From positions 1 to 10,465 of the forward strand of contig JAIPIO010000139.1 in NCBI GenBank assembly GCA_021734595.1: DNA of 10,465 nucleotides, read 5' to 3'. A model generated the notes under the pieces. That model did not search any database and was not told where the DNA came from. It was given only the letters and a program-made list of their open reading frames with translations. Origin of the DNA: Kiritimatiellales bacterium. Its GTDB lineage: Bacteria; Verrucomicrobiota; Kiritimatiellia; Kiritimatiellales; Pontiellaceae. Position numbers and translations under genes: made by a program. This document shows, piece after piece, positions 1 to 6,407 of this stretch (within the stretch, counting starts at the first letter, position 1; each line of letters begins with the position of its first letter).

Positions 1-786
1 GGCATCGACCTCGTCTTTTTTGAGCAGGCAGGCGCGGTCGACCGCAAGCTTGCAGACGCGGTTGATCTGGCGGGGGCAACCGCGGGAAAATTCATACAAC
101 GGAGGGATGCAGTCGATATGGAAGAGGTCAAACCGCTCGGCGCCGGCAATGGTGAGGCGGTGCTGGAGGTATGGCAGAATATCATAATACCCCAGACGGC
201 CCAGATGGTAGAACATGCCGAAGCGTTGGTAAACCTGCGGCATGGAGCGCAACCGCTCCTTCAGTTCGGGCTGGCCCGACAGGATAACACTCAACGATTG
301 ACGCTCCTGATTATAGTTGGTCAGGCACTTCAGGCTGTCGAGACATTCATCGGTAAGCAGCTGGGCTTCATCCATGATCAGTACCATATGCTTGCCTAGA
401 TTCACGACATTGCCATAGAGGAGGTGTTCAAATTCCTTAAGCAGATGGTAGCGGTCGACCGGAGCATCTTCCGGAGTCGGTGCACCGCGCAGTTTCTCGT
501 TGATGTCCTCAATGATGTTCTCAAACGGAAGCGCGCTAGTGTGAATTCGGACGATGGAATAGATATCTTTGCGGACCCGATCTTCAAGCACACGCAGCAG
601 GGTGGTTTTACCGCTGCCAATCTCGCCGGTCAGGGCGGCCATCCCCATGGATTTGTCATTGATCAGGTAAAGCAACCGGGCCAGACCCTCCCCGTGCATC
701 TTGCTTTCAAAGAAAAAATGCGGATCACCCTCCATTTCAAATGGAGGGTGCCGCATCTGCCAGAATGACAAATATTCAAGCGCCAT
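1..786 (-). CDS. ExeA/MshM-type AAA ATPase, C-terminus beyond the left edge
   Basis: The reading frame is open from an ATG at 786 to the left edge, giving 262 residues. Seen directly: an N-terminal segment with HPPFEMEGDPHFFF (residues 13-26), matching the PPF...PDPxFxF start of ExeA-like ATPases; Walker A GEIGSGKT at 54-61; Walker B VLIMDEAQ at 135-142; a sensor-like VILSGQPEL at 167-175; and GCPRQINRVC at 236-245, as in the sensor-2 region of the family. Known members power or help assemble type II secretion and pilus machinery by working on peptidoglycan or the inner membrane, and many act in other contexts. The gene starts 20 nt after the tatA stop and is the last visible gene of the aroC-to-tat run; the ribosome site is weak (GGAAGCG). 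A C-terminal peptidoglycan-binding domain, common in the family, would lie outside the window. The family is secure; the role here is unknown. Confidence 0.9.
   Translation of the reverse strand, partial: MALEYLSFWQMRHPPFEMEGDPHFFFESKMHGEGLARLLYLINDKSMGMAALTGEIGSGKTTLLRVLEDRVRKDIYSIVRIHTSALPFENIIEDINEKLRGAPTPEDAPVDRYHLLKEFEHLLYGNVVNLGKHMVLIMDEAQLLTDECLDSLKCLTNYNQERQSLSVILSGQPELKERLRSMPQVYQRFGMFYHLGRLGYYDILPYLQHRLTIAGAERFDLFHIDCIPPLYEFSRGCPRQINRVCKLAVDRACLLKKDEVDA
726..750. repeat. Perfect 25-bp palindrome inside the ATPase gene
   Basis: The arms CACCCTCCATTT and AAATGGAGGGTG are exact reverse complements of 12 bases around a single central C. The palindrome lies within codons 13-21 of the ATPase, where it encodes the conserved His-Pro-Pro-Phe segment. 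In mRNA it could form a long GC-capped hairpin just after the start codon. No U-tract follows on the minus strand (TGATCC comes next), so it is not a standard terminator. Confidence 0.8.
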
Positions 787-806
787 ACCGGGTGTTTCGC
801 TTCCGG

Positions 807-1076
807 TTAGTCGTCGGTGGAGACCGGTGCCTTTTTGACGTCTTCAGCAGAAGCCTCTTTTTCATCCGCTGCGATGATTTCCTTCTTCTCGGCCCCGGCG
901 GCATCTTTGTCCGGTTCGGTGCCTTCGCGCTGTCCCTTTTTGAACTCACCCAGGCTCTTACCAAGCGAGCGCGACAGTTCCGGCAGTTTTTTTGCGCCGA
1001 ACAACAACAGGATGACGAAGACAATCAATAGTACTTCCGTTTGTCCAGGCATTCCCATAAAAGCCAATGTATGCAT
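807..1076 (-). CDS. tatA: Twin-arginine translocase subunit TatA
   Basis: TatA oligomers form the pore or membrane-thinning element that carries folded proteins across the inner membrane. The 89-residue protein has the full family layout: a short N-terminal transmembrane helix (about residues 13-26, with a polar Glu14 at its start), the hinge Phe26-Gly27, an amphipathic helix containing KKLPELSRSLGKSLGEFKKG, and a charged tail of about 40 residues rich in Glu, Asp, Ala and Lys. The ATG at 1076 is chosen because GAGGAG at 1084-1089 is 7 nt upstream and because this N-terminus aligns residue for residue with the second Tat protein at 2237-2692. The start is only 4 nt after the tatC stop, and the ribosome site overlaps the last tatC codons, which suggests coupled translation. 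It is the more canonical TatA of the two in this cluster. Confidence 0.95.
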   Translation of the reverse strand: MHTLAFMGMPGQTEVLLIVFVILLLFGAKKLPELSRSLGKSLGEFKKGQREGTEPDKDAAGAEKKEIIAADEKEASAEDVKKAPVSTDD

Positions 1077-1080
1077 GTTA

Positions 1081-2244
1081 TTACTCCTCTGTTAGATTTT
1101 TATTCTCGTCTTCAGTATCCACGGTGACATCGTTTTCTGCTTCCATCCCGCATTCGTCCAGCTCTTCAGCAGTCTGGTTCTGTTTCAGGTCTTCCGACTC
1201 TGCGCTACTTTCGGATTCGGCAGACTTATCCCCGTCCTTCGGATTTTCGGGACCATCATCCCCAGGGTCAGTTACCGTCTCCGTGTCCTTATATTCATCC
1301 CTGGTTCCGGTAAAAAACAAAAACCATATACAGAATTCATAAAGAAAGATCAAGGGTGCCGCCATTAAAAGCTGGGTCATGATATCAGGTGGCGTCAGGA
1401 TCATGGCCAAAATTAAAAGCCCTACAATCACGTGACGGCGCTTTTCGCGCAGCTGACGGGAATTCACCAGACCCATTTTCCCCAGCAACAGGATCACCAC
1501 CGGCAATTGGAACGCCACACCAAAACCGAGCAGAAGCTGAATGGCAAAACCGATATATTTGTTGTAGAACCAGATGGATTCGCCGCCGAGGCGCCCGCCA
1601 ATCTTCAGCATCAATCCCAACGCCAATGGCAGGGTTATCTTGTACCCCATGGCCACACCCGTAAAGAAGAGTATGGCGGAAAACCCGGATATGCGGCTCA
1701 TCACACTGCGTTCAATATCCTTGACACCCGGCATGATGAAAGAACCTATGATGAAAATCAGTGCGGGCAGGCTAAGCAGCATGCCGCCGCAAAATGCCAC
1801 CATCAGCCACATTTTGATGGCAGCCGATGGTTCCGAAAACTGCAGGCGTATTACGCCGGTCTTTGACGATTTCTTCTTTTCTGCAACCTGGACGTCGGCG
1901 GGTAGAACGTAATAACTGCCCAGTTCTGTTTCCACCAAAACGGCATCATTTAAAACCGTCTGGAGGGAGTCCACCCCGTTTGTCGACGTCATAACCGGAA
2001 TCCGCAACTCAAACGTGCTACCCTGAATGGCTTCCTCTGCCGACTTTTCGATATAGGGCTCCGCCGGCGCGCGCAAAACACTGATCAATCGGTCGGCAAA
2101 CGGCAGACAGATAAGCATGCCCGCAATAATAGCGATAAACGACCGGATGACGGTTTTGCGGAAATCTTCGAGATGGTCGAGAAACGGCATCTCGCTGTCG
2201 TTGTAGACGAACTTATTTTTCAGTGATTTTAGTTTTTCAAGCAT
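1081..2244 (-). CDS. tatC: Twin-arginine translocase subunit TatC, enlarged
   Basis: TatC is the polytopic receptor for twin-arginine signal peptides. The chosen protein has 387 residues, against about 250-260 in most bacteria. Seen directly: FLDHLEDFRK at 21-30 (the signal-binding N-terminal motif, with Asp27 where E. coli has Glu15); F169...E178 in FIMPGVKDIE, matching E. coli Phe94 and Glu103; RRHVIVGLLILAMILTPPD at 269-287, with Asp287 matching E. coli Asp211; and several hydrophobic helices. Two parts are extra: the first periplasmic loop, between Pro60 and the SEPS segment at 137-140, is about 60 residues longer than in E. coli, and residues 314-387 form a hydrophilic acidic tail. The ATG at 2244 overlaps the preceding tat gene by 8 bp. 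ATG at 2256 is possible, but GGAGG would then touch the start codon; the 405-residue longest frame, starting at 2298, would add an Arg-rich stretch unlike the family. Confidence 0.95.
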   Translation of the reverse strand: MLEKLKSLKNKFVYNDSEMPFLDHLEDFRKTVIRSFIAIIAGMLICLPFADRLISVLRAPAEPYIEKSAEEAIQGSTFELRIPVMTSTNGVDSLQTVLNDAVLVETELGSYYVLPADVQVAEKKKSSKTGVIRLQFSEPSAAIKMWLMVAFCGGMLLSLPALIFIIGSFIMPGVKDIERSVMSRISGFSAILFFTGVAMGYKITLPLALGLMLKIGGRLGGESIWFYNKYIGFAIQLLLGFGVAFQLPVVILLLGKMGLVNSRQLREKRRHVIVGLLILAMILTPPDIMTQLLMAAPLIFLYEFCIWFLFFTGTRDEYKDTETVTDPGDDGPENPKDGDKSAESESSAESEDLKQNQTAEELDECGMEAENDVTVDTEDENKNLTEE

Positions 2245-2692
2245 TACGCGTTTCATCCTCCGGCAATGCAGCCGTGTCGTTCGTCTCTTTTTCGGCACCA
2301 GGCGCGTCTTCGTCCTCTACCGCATGCTGAACCGGCTCTTCCTCATTCTGATCGGACTCTGCGTCTGGTTCGGCATCATCATCCTGATCGTCATCGTCGG
2401 AGTAATAATCATCTTCGTGGTAGTAATCGTCCTCGTCGTAATCGTACCCATCCTCATCGTCCTCATCGTCCGACGTGATGGTCGGTTCATAGGACGGTTT
2501 GGACTGGTTCAGGTCCCCGTACATTACTTCACGTTTAAAGCTATCGGCCGTGTTGCGGATTTGGTTCATGATCTCATTGAGTTTGCGCAGAATGCGCGGC
2601 GCATCCTTTGCGCCGAACATTACGAGCAAGGCGAGCATCACCATCATGAATTCCGGACCACCCGGCCCTATATATGCCAACGTGTTCATCAT
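2237..2692 (-). CDS. TatA/TatB-family protein with a highly acidic tail
   Basis: This is a second Tat pore or receptor subunit, 151 residues long. It shares with the tatA product a transmembrane helix at about 13-26, Glu14 and the hinge Phe26-Gly27, but its amphipathic helix (RILRKLNEIMNQIRNTADSFKRE, about 33-55) is longer and lacks the KKLPEL motif. Length, helix and position before tatC suggest the TatB role in the TatBC receptor; this is inferred. From about residue 74 the tail is strikingly rich in Asp, Glu and Tyr, with runs such as DEDDYYHEDDYYSDDDD, and looks disordered. The ATG at 2692 overlaps the prolyl isomerase stop by 4 bp (ATGA), and the 3' end overlaps tatC by 8 bp, so all three should be translationally coupled. 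The alternative in-frame ATG at 2689 would drop one residue. Family membership is secure; TatA versus TatB is not settled. Confidence 0.88.
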   Translation of the reverse strand: MMNTLAYIGPGGPEFMMVMLALLVMFGAKDAPRILRKLNEIMNQIRNTADSFKREVMYGDLNQSKPSYEPTITSDDEDDEDGYDYDEDDYYHEDDYYSDDDDQDDDAEPDAESDQNEEEPVQHAVEDEDAPGAEKETNDTAALPEDETRNA

Positions 2693-3642
2693 GACAAGGC
2701 GTTGTAAACTTCCAGATTTTCAATTACCGCAATTTTGCGCAGCTCATCCACGGCCGCGCCGATTGCATCGTTTTTCCGCTGATCATAAAGCATGCTTTCA
2801 ATGTCATACCTGACATCCTTGAACTCGCGGTAGCATTCATCTTTATGATCGAGCACTTTCATAATGTGATATCCGAACTCCGTCTGGAATACATCGCTGA
2901 TTTCGCCGACCGGTATGGTGAAAGCCAGATCCTCGAATGCCTGAACCATCTGTCCGCGGGCGAAATAACCAAGATCGTGTCCGCCATCCTGACAATGCGA
3001 CTTTTCCGCAGCCAGATCATTGAAATCCTCTCCATTGAGCAGGCGCTCGCGCACGTTCATCAGATCGGCATACACCTTTTCCATCGGACAGTCCGGTGCC
3101 GGATGCTGAACAATATGGGCGGCATGCACCATTTCCGGCACTTTGAATTCTTCTTTATGCTCGTCGTAGTAGGCCTGCGAATCCTCTTCGGTCGGACGCG
3201 GCGCGTCGGCACAGATCACATCAAAATATTTCTCCAGCCGCACGCCGTCTTCGATATCGGCTTTGATTTTTTCCTCGTCTTCCGCTTTGAGCTCAAAGCG
3301 CTCCTTGAAGGATTCCTCGCCGCCATGCTGGTCCTTGAGTGCGGAATAGCGTGCTTCTATCTCCTCGGCGCGGATATCCGTGATTTCCTCGCGGGCTTTC
3401 TGCATCAGCATCACCCGTTCCACCGCATTTTCCCTTGCATCGGATTCGATCTGCGCCTGGTTTTCTTCCATCTCCTCATAGCTCATTTCCTGGGAATAGC
3501 GTTCACGCAGCATCTGTAGTTCCTGCTGAATCAGCGCGTCGCCGACCTCTTCCCCGTTCACCAGGATAGGATCTTGTTCCACTGCGGCTTCTGCTGCGTT
3601 TGCTTCTGTTTCTTCAATCGGATTGGTGCTCTCTTCGACCAT
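2689..3642 (-). CDS. Parvulin-type peptidyl-prolyl isomerase, no signal peptide
   Basis: Parvulins catalyse cis-trans isomerisation of peptidyl-proline bonds and act as folding helpers. The 317-residue protein has an acidic, helical, probably coiled N-terminal half (about 30-165, with SurA/PrsA-like chaperone character) and a rotamase domain at about 168-268. The domain shows VHAAHIV (His173 and His176), GGHDLGYFARGQMV at 220-233 and FGYHI (His259), the usual parvulin landmarks. The ATG at 3642 is preceded by AAAGGAA and lies 17 nt after the maturase stop. The longest frame would start at 3675, inside the maturase gene. Neither start gives a hydrophobic signal or lipobox: the first 30 residues are Glu/Ala-rich. 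Most bacterial relatives of this size are periplasmic, so a cytosolic location is unusual. Between a maturase and Tat genes, a role in folding before export is plausible but unproven. Confidence 0.9.
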   Translation of the reverse strand: MVEESTNPIEETEANAAEAAVEQDPILVNGEEVGDALIQQELQMLRERYSQEMSYEEMEENQAQIESDARENAVERVMLMQKAREEITDIRAEEIEARYSALKDQHGGEESFKERFELKAEDEEKIKADIEDGVRLEKYFDVICADAPRPTEEDSQAYYDEHKEEFKVPEMVHAAHIVQHPAPDCPMEKVYADLMNVRERLLNGEDFNDLAAEKSHCQDGGHDLGYFARGQMVQAFEDLAFTIPVGEISDVFQTEFGYHIMKVLDHKDECYREFKDVRYDIESMLYDQRKNDAIGAAVDELRKIAVIENLEVYNALS

Positions 3643-3659
3643 AGCTGTTCTATTCCTTT

Positions 3660-5057
3660 CTACTTGCCACAACACTTTTTAAATTTCTTGCCACTGCCGC
3701 AAGGACACAGATCATTCCGACCCACGTTTCCCCGCGCAGCAAACTTCATTGCGAGTGTATCAATATCCGCGTCCTGCTTTTTTCCCTCGATCACCGGTTC
3801 CATGACCGGTTCCCGATCCGGGCTCATAATCTCCGCCGCCGGGCGGCCCGCCTGCACCAGTGCAGCCATATCGCGCATAACCGGATCGATATGCCCGAAA
3901 AACTTCTTATAGCCAGCACACAAATAATTCAGCCCGGGCTCGCCATCCGGCGTATTTAAAAAACGGTGTTTCGGGCATTCCCCGTTACAGGCAAACAAGA
4001 ATTCGCATTCCAAACAGTATTTCGGAAGCGCATCCCATTTATCATTGCCGAACTTTACCTGAAACGGGGAGTAAATCATTTCCTCTATGGATTTTTCCAT
4101 AATATTTCCGAGAAAATATGTGGGGTAGACAAAGTGGTCGCAGGAGTAGACCCCGCCATCGTGCTCCATCGCAACCGCATTGCCGCAACGGCGCGCGTAG
4201 GTGCACAGGCTGGGCTCCATGCCACTCCATGCACTCAGCGCCACATCAAAGATATTCACGAATATCCGGCCCACGTCCTCTTTGCGCCATTCTTCGAAGA
4301 TGTTGATCAGGAAATCGCCGAACCCTTCCGAGGAAACCGCCCAAGGCATCATGGCATTCGGATTGTCCTCCGCACCCAGATCGGGTGGCACCGCCAAATC
4401 CAGCCCCATTGCATGGGCCGCGCGGTCGCCGGCGCGCTCCACAATCGGGATAAATTGCATGAACTGCACTCCCTGCTTCTTGAGAAACCCATAAATTTCA
4501 ACCGCTTCATCCGGACTCTGACGCGTCACGCAGGTGAGTATATTGAATTCCACCCGGTGTTTTTTCAGGTTGTCCAAACCGGCCATGACCCGATCGAAGG
4601 ACCCCTTCCCCTCCTTGTCGACCCGGTAGCGGTTGTGGATATGCTCCGGCCCGTCCAGGCTCAAGCCCACCAGGAACTTTTCGCGCGCCATGAAAGCGCA
4701 CCACTCATCATCCAGGTTGGTGCCATTGGTCTGAAATGAATTGTTAACCGTTCGCCCTTGCGCAAACTGACGTTGCAGCGCGACAACCTTGCGGTAGAAA
4801 TCCAGTCCCATCAGGCTGGGTTCACCGCCCTGCCAGGCAAATTGGATTTCCGGTGTGTTCTGGCTCTGGATATATTTACGGATGTAAACCTCCAGCACCT
4901 CGTCGCGCATTTTATAGTTTTCCTCATTCGGGAAGAGTTTTTCCTTTTCCAGATAAAAACAGTATTTGCAACCCAAATTGCAGATCGGCCCGATCGGTTT
5001 CGTCATGACATGAAACGACCGGGGCGCAGATACACGATATTTATTTGAATTACTCAT
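3660..5057 (-). CDS. anSME: Anaerobic sulfatase-maturating enzyme with SEC-C tail
   Basis: This radical-SAM/SPASM enzyme oxidises a Cys or Ser in sulfatases to catalytic formylglycine, in the cytoplasm and without oxygen. The 465-residue protein carries the SAM cluster motif at Cys26, Cys30 and Cys33, the QGGEP segment at 76-80, and eight auxiliary-cluster cysteines at 285, 291, 306, 348, 351, 357, 361 and 380. The spacing 6-15-42-3-6-4-19 closely copies the Clostridium perfringens enzyme, and Asp307 directly after Cys306 matches its proposed catalytic Asp277. After a linker with little similarity, residues 446-465 form a SEC-C zinc motif (CPCGSGKKFKKCC). The ATG at 5057 is chosen because AAGGGA lies 6 nt upstream and it falls 19 nt after the aroC stop; the 580-residue frame would read through aroC in another frame with an Arg/Trp-rich, implausible sequence. 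No sulfatase gene is in the window, so its clients lie elsewhere. Confidence 0.96.
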   Translation of the reverse strand: MSNSNKYRVSAPRSFHVMTKPIGPICNLGCKYCFYLEKEKLFPNEENYKMRDEVLEVYIRKYIQSQNTPEIQFAWQGGEPSLMGLDFYRKVVALQRQFAQGRTVNNSFQTNGTNLDDEWCAFMAREKFLVGLSLDGPEHIHNRYRVDKEGKGSFDRVMAGLDNLKKHRVEFNILTCVTRQSPDEAVEIYGFLKKQGVQFMQFIPIVERAGDRAAHAMGLDLAVPPDLGAEDNPNAMMPWAVSSEGFGDFLINIFEEWRKEDVGRIFVNIFDVALSAWSGMEPSLCTYARRCGNAVAMEHDGGVYSCDHFVYPTYFLGNIMEKSIEEMIYSPFQVKFGNDKWDALPKYCLECEFLFACNGECPKHRFLNTPDGEPGLNYLCAGYKKFFGHIDPVMRDMAALVQAGRPAAEIMSPDREPVMEPVIEGKKQDADIDTLAMKFAARGNVGRNDLCPCGSGKKFKKCCGK

Positions 5058-5076
5058 TGAAGTCCCTTGGGAAAAT

Positions 5077-6159
5077 TCAGATCCGGCGATAGCTTTGCCG
5101 CATTGCGAAATCGACCAGCACCAGAGCCGCCATCGCTTCGACAATCGGAATGGCGCGCGGCACCACACACGGATCGTGGCGGCCCTTGGCCTCCAGTGGG
5201 GGGGGGTCGCCGTCAAAAGTCGATGTGGTCTGCGCCAATCCAATGGTCGCAGGCGGTTTGAACGCAATGCGGAAAACCACCGGTTCGCCGTTGGTGATTC
5301 CTCCCTGTACGCCTCCACTGTGGTTGGTACTCGTGCCCAAACGGCCCTCTTTTTGCACAAACGGATCGTTATGTTCCGAGCCGCACATCTTGGCCCCGGC
5401 AAAACCGGAGCCTATTTCGAATCCCTTGGTGGCAGGGATCGAAAGCATGGCCTGCGCCAGTTTGGCCTCCAACTTATCAAAAACCGGCTCGCCCAATCCT
5501 ACCGGAACATTCCGGCAGATACACGTCAGCACACCGCCGACTGAATCTTTCCGATCACGCGTTTCCGTCACCAGTTCGATCATTTTATGTGCCGCCTCAC
5601 TATCCGGACAACGGATAATATTACCATCGATCTGTTCGCGGGTCAGGTTTTCACCGGTCATGTCCAGCGCGTCAATCGGACCGACACCACTCACATAAGC
5701 CACGATCACCGTACCGTACTTTTCTTTCAGTATTTTCTCGGCAATAGCACCGGCCGCCACGCGCCCGATGGTTTCACGTGCACTTGAACGGCCACCCCCG
5801 CTGGCGGCCCGGTTGCCGTATTTCATCTGGTAGGTAAAGTCCGCATGCGACGGACGCGGAATGCTGCTCATTTCCGAGTAATCTCCCGGCCGCTGATCGC
5901 GGTTGTTGACCACCAGCCCGATGGGCGTTCCCAAGGTCAACCCGTTTTCAACGCCGGACAGTATGGTCACACGGTCTTTTTCGTCGCGCGGCGTGGTCAT
6001 ATCGCTCTGTCCCGGACGGCGGCGATCAAGCTGCGGCTGAATGTCGCTTTCGCTCAGCGCCAGACCTGCCGGACAGCCATCCACCGTCGCACCGACCGCC
6101 TTGCCGTGCGACTCCCCGAATGTTGAAACCTTAAAGAGTGTCCCTATCGTACTCGACAT
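5077..6159 (-). CDS. aroC: Chorismate synthase
   Basis: AroC converts 5-enolpyruvylshikimate-3-phosphate to chorismate using reduced FMN, the last step of the shikimate pathway, in the cytosol. The 360-residue length is normal. Signatures seen: STFGESHGKAVG near the N-terminus, YGNRAASGGGRSSARET in the middle, and GRHDPCVVPRAIPIVEAMA near the C-terminus. The ATG at 6159 is preceded by AAAGG with 6 nt spacing and gives the usual MSSTIGTLFKVSTFGESHG start; a TTG two codons upstream is less likely. It is the first gene of the minus-strand run. Next to sulfatase maturation and Tat genes it has no obvious metabolic link and may simply provide the promoter. A run of nine C on the coding strand (5198-5206) encodes part of GDPPPLE and keeps the frame intact. 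Confidence 0.97.
   Translation of the reverse strand: MSSTIGTLFKVSTFGESHGKAVGATVDGCPAGLALSESDIQPQLDRRRPGQSDMTTPRDEKDRVTILSGVENGLTLGTPIGLVVNNRDQRPGDYSEMSSIPRPSHADFTYQMKYGNRAASGGGRSSARETIGRVAAGAIAEKILKEKYGTVIVAYVSGVGPIDALDMTGENLTREQIDGNIIRCPDSEAAHKMIELVTETRDRKDSVGGVLTCICRNVPVGLGEPVFDKLEAKLAQAMLSIPATKGFEIGSGFAGAKMCGSEHNDPFVQKEGRLGTSTNHSGGVQGGITNGEPVVFRIAFKPPATIGLAQTTSTFDGDPPPLEAKGRHDPCVVPRAIPIVEAMAALVLVDFAMRQSYRRI
5198..5206. repeat. Nine-base G:C homopolymer in aroC
   Basis: Nine consecutive G on the plus strand (C on the aroC coding strand) encode the Asp-Pro-Pro-Pro segment shortly before the conserved GRHDPCV motif. Tracts of this length can slip during replication, and a one-base change would remove the C-terminal part of the enzyme. 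The frame is intact in this sequence. Confidence 0.85.
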
Positions 6160-6179
6160 ACCCAACCTTTATTTTTCCG

Positions 6180-6200
6180 TTTTTCCAATCATTGGAAAAA
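6180..6200. repeat. TTCCA-N5-TGGAA inverted repeat, site 1 (aroC leader)
   Basis: The arms TTTTTCCAAT and ATTGGAAAAA are perfect complements of 10 bases around a central C. The element lies 21-41 nt upstream of the aroC ATG, downstream of the candidate -10. It could be an operator or a hairpin in the leader RNA. The core TTCCA-N5-TGGAA (6183-6197) recurs at 7540-7554 and 8956-8970. Confidence 0.75.
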
Positions 6201-6230
6201 CCCCTGCCTGTTTATTTTAAAACGGGATAG

Positions 6231-6239
6231 GTTATAGCA
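6231..6239 (-). promoter_or_regulatory. Candidate extended -10 for the aroC operon
   Basis: On the minus strand the sequence reads TGCTATAAC, an extended -10 (TGnTATAAT-like), about 72 nt before the aroC ATG. No convincing -35 box at 17 nt was found, which extended -10 promoters can tolerate. Transcription from here would place the TTCCA-N5-TGGAA repeat in the untranslated leader. This is a motif reading only. Confidence 0.35.
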
Positions 6240-6407
6240 CTTTTTTTCCAAGCATTAGACGCAAATATTGAGAAATTTTTTAGTGCTCGCGCCAGGAGAT
6301 ATACATTCGGATACGCGGTTCTGTTGCCATATTAGAGTTGCATTTAAAGACCATTATGAAATAACTTGCCGCTTCGTTGTAAAGATTGGGCAGGAGTAGG
6401 GAACAAT

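Noticed and set aside
402..620. Minus-strand frame of 72 residues inside the ATPase
   Set aside because: It is the +1 frame of the ATPase gene; the true frame carries Walker A and Walker B motifs.
776..1024. Overlapping frames on both strands within tatA
   Set aside because: They are shadows caused by charged, GC-rich codons; only the 807-1076 frame has Tat motifs and a ribosome site.
2380..2480. Repetitive trinucleotide stretch that could be a microsatellite or CRISPR-like array
   Set aside because: It is Asp/Glu/Tyr codons of the acidic tail of the TatB-like protein, with no regular unit or spacers.
2845..3519. Plus-strand frame of 224 residues opposite the prolyl isomerase
   Set aside because: It is antisense to a well-supported gene, rich in Phe/His/Leu as complements of Glu/Lys-rich codons often are, and shows no domain or ribosome site.
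5058..5402. N-terminal extension of the maturase to give 580 residues
   Set aside because: It would read through the last 300 bases of aroC in another frame, and the sequence is Arg/Trp-rich without resemblance to the family. A good ribosome site precedes the ATG at 5057.
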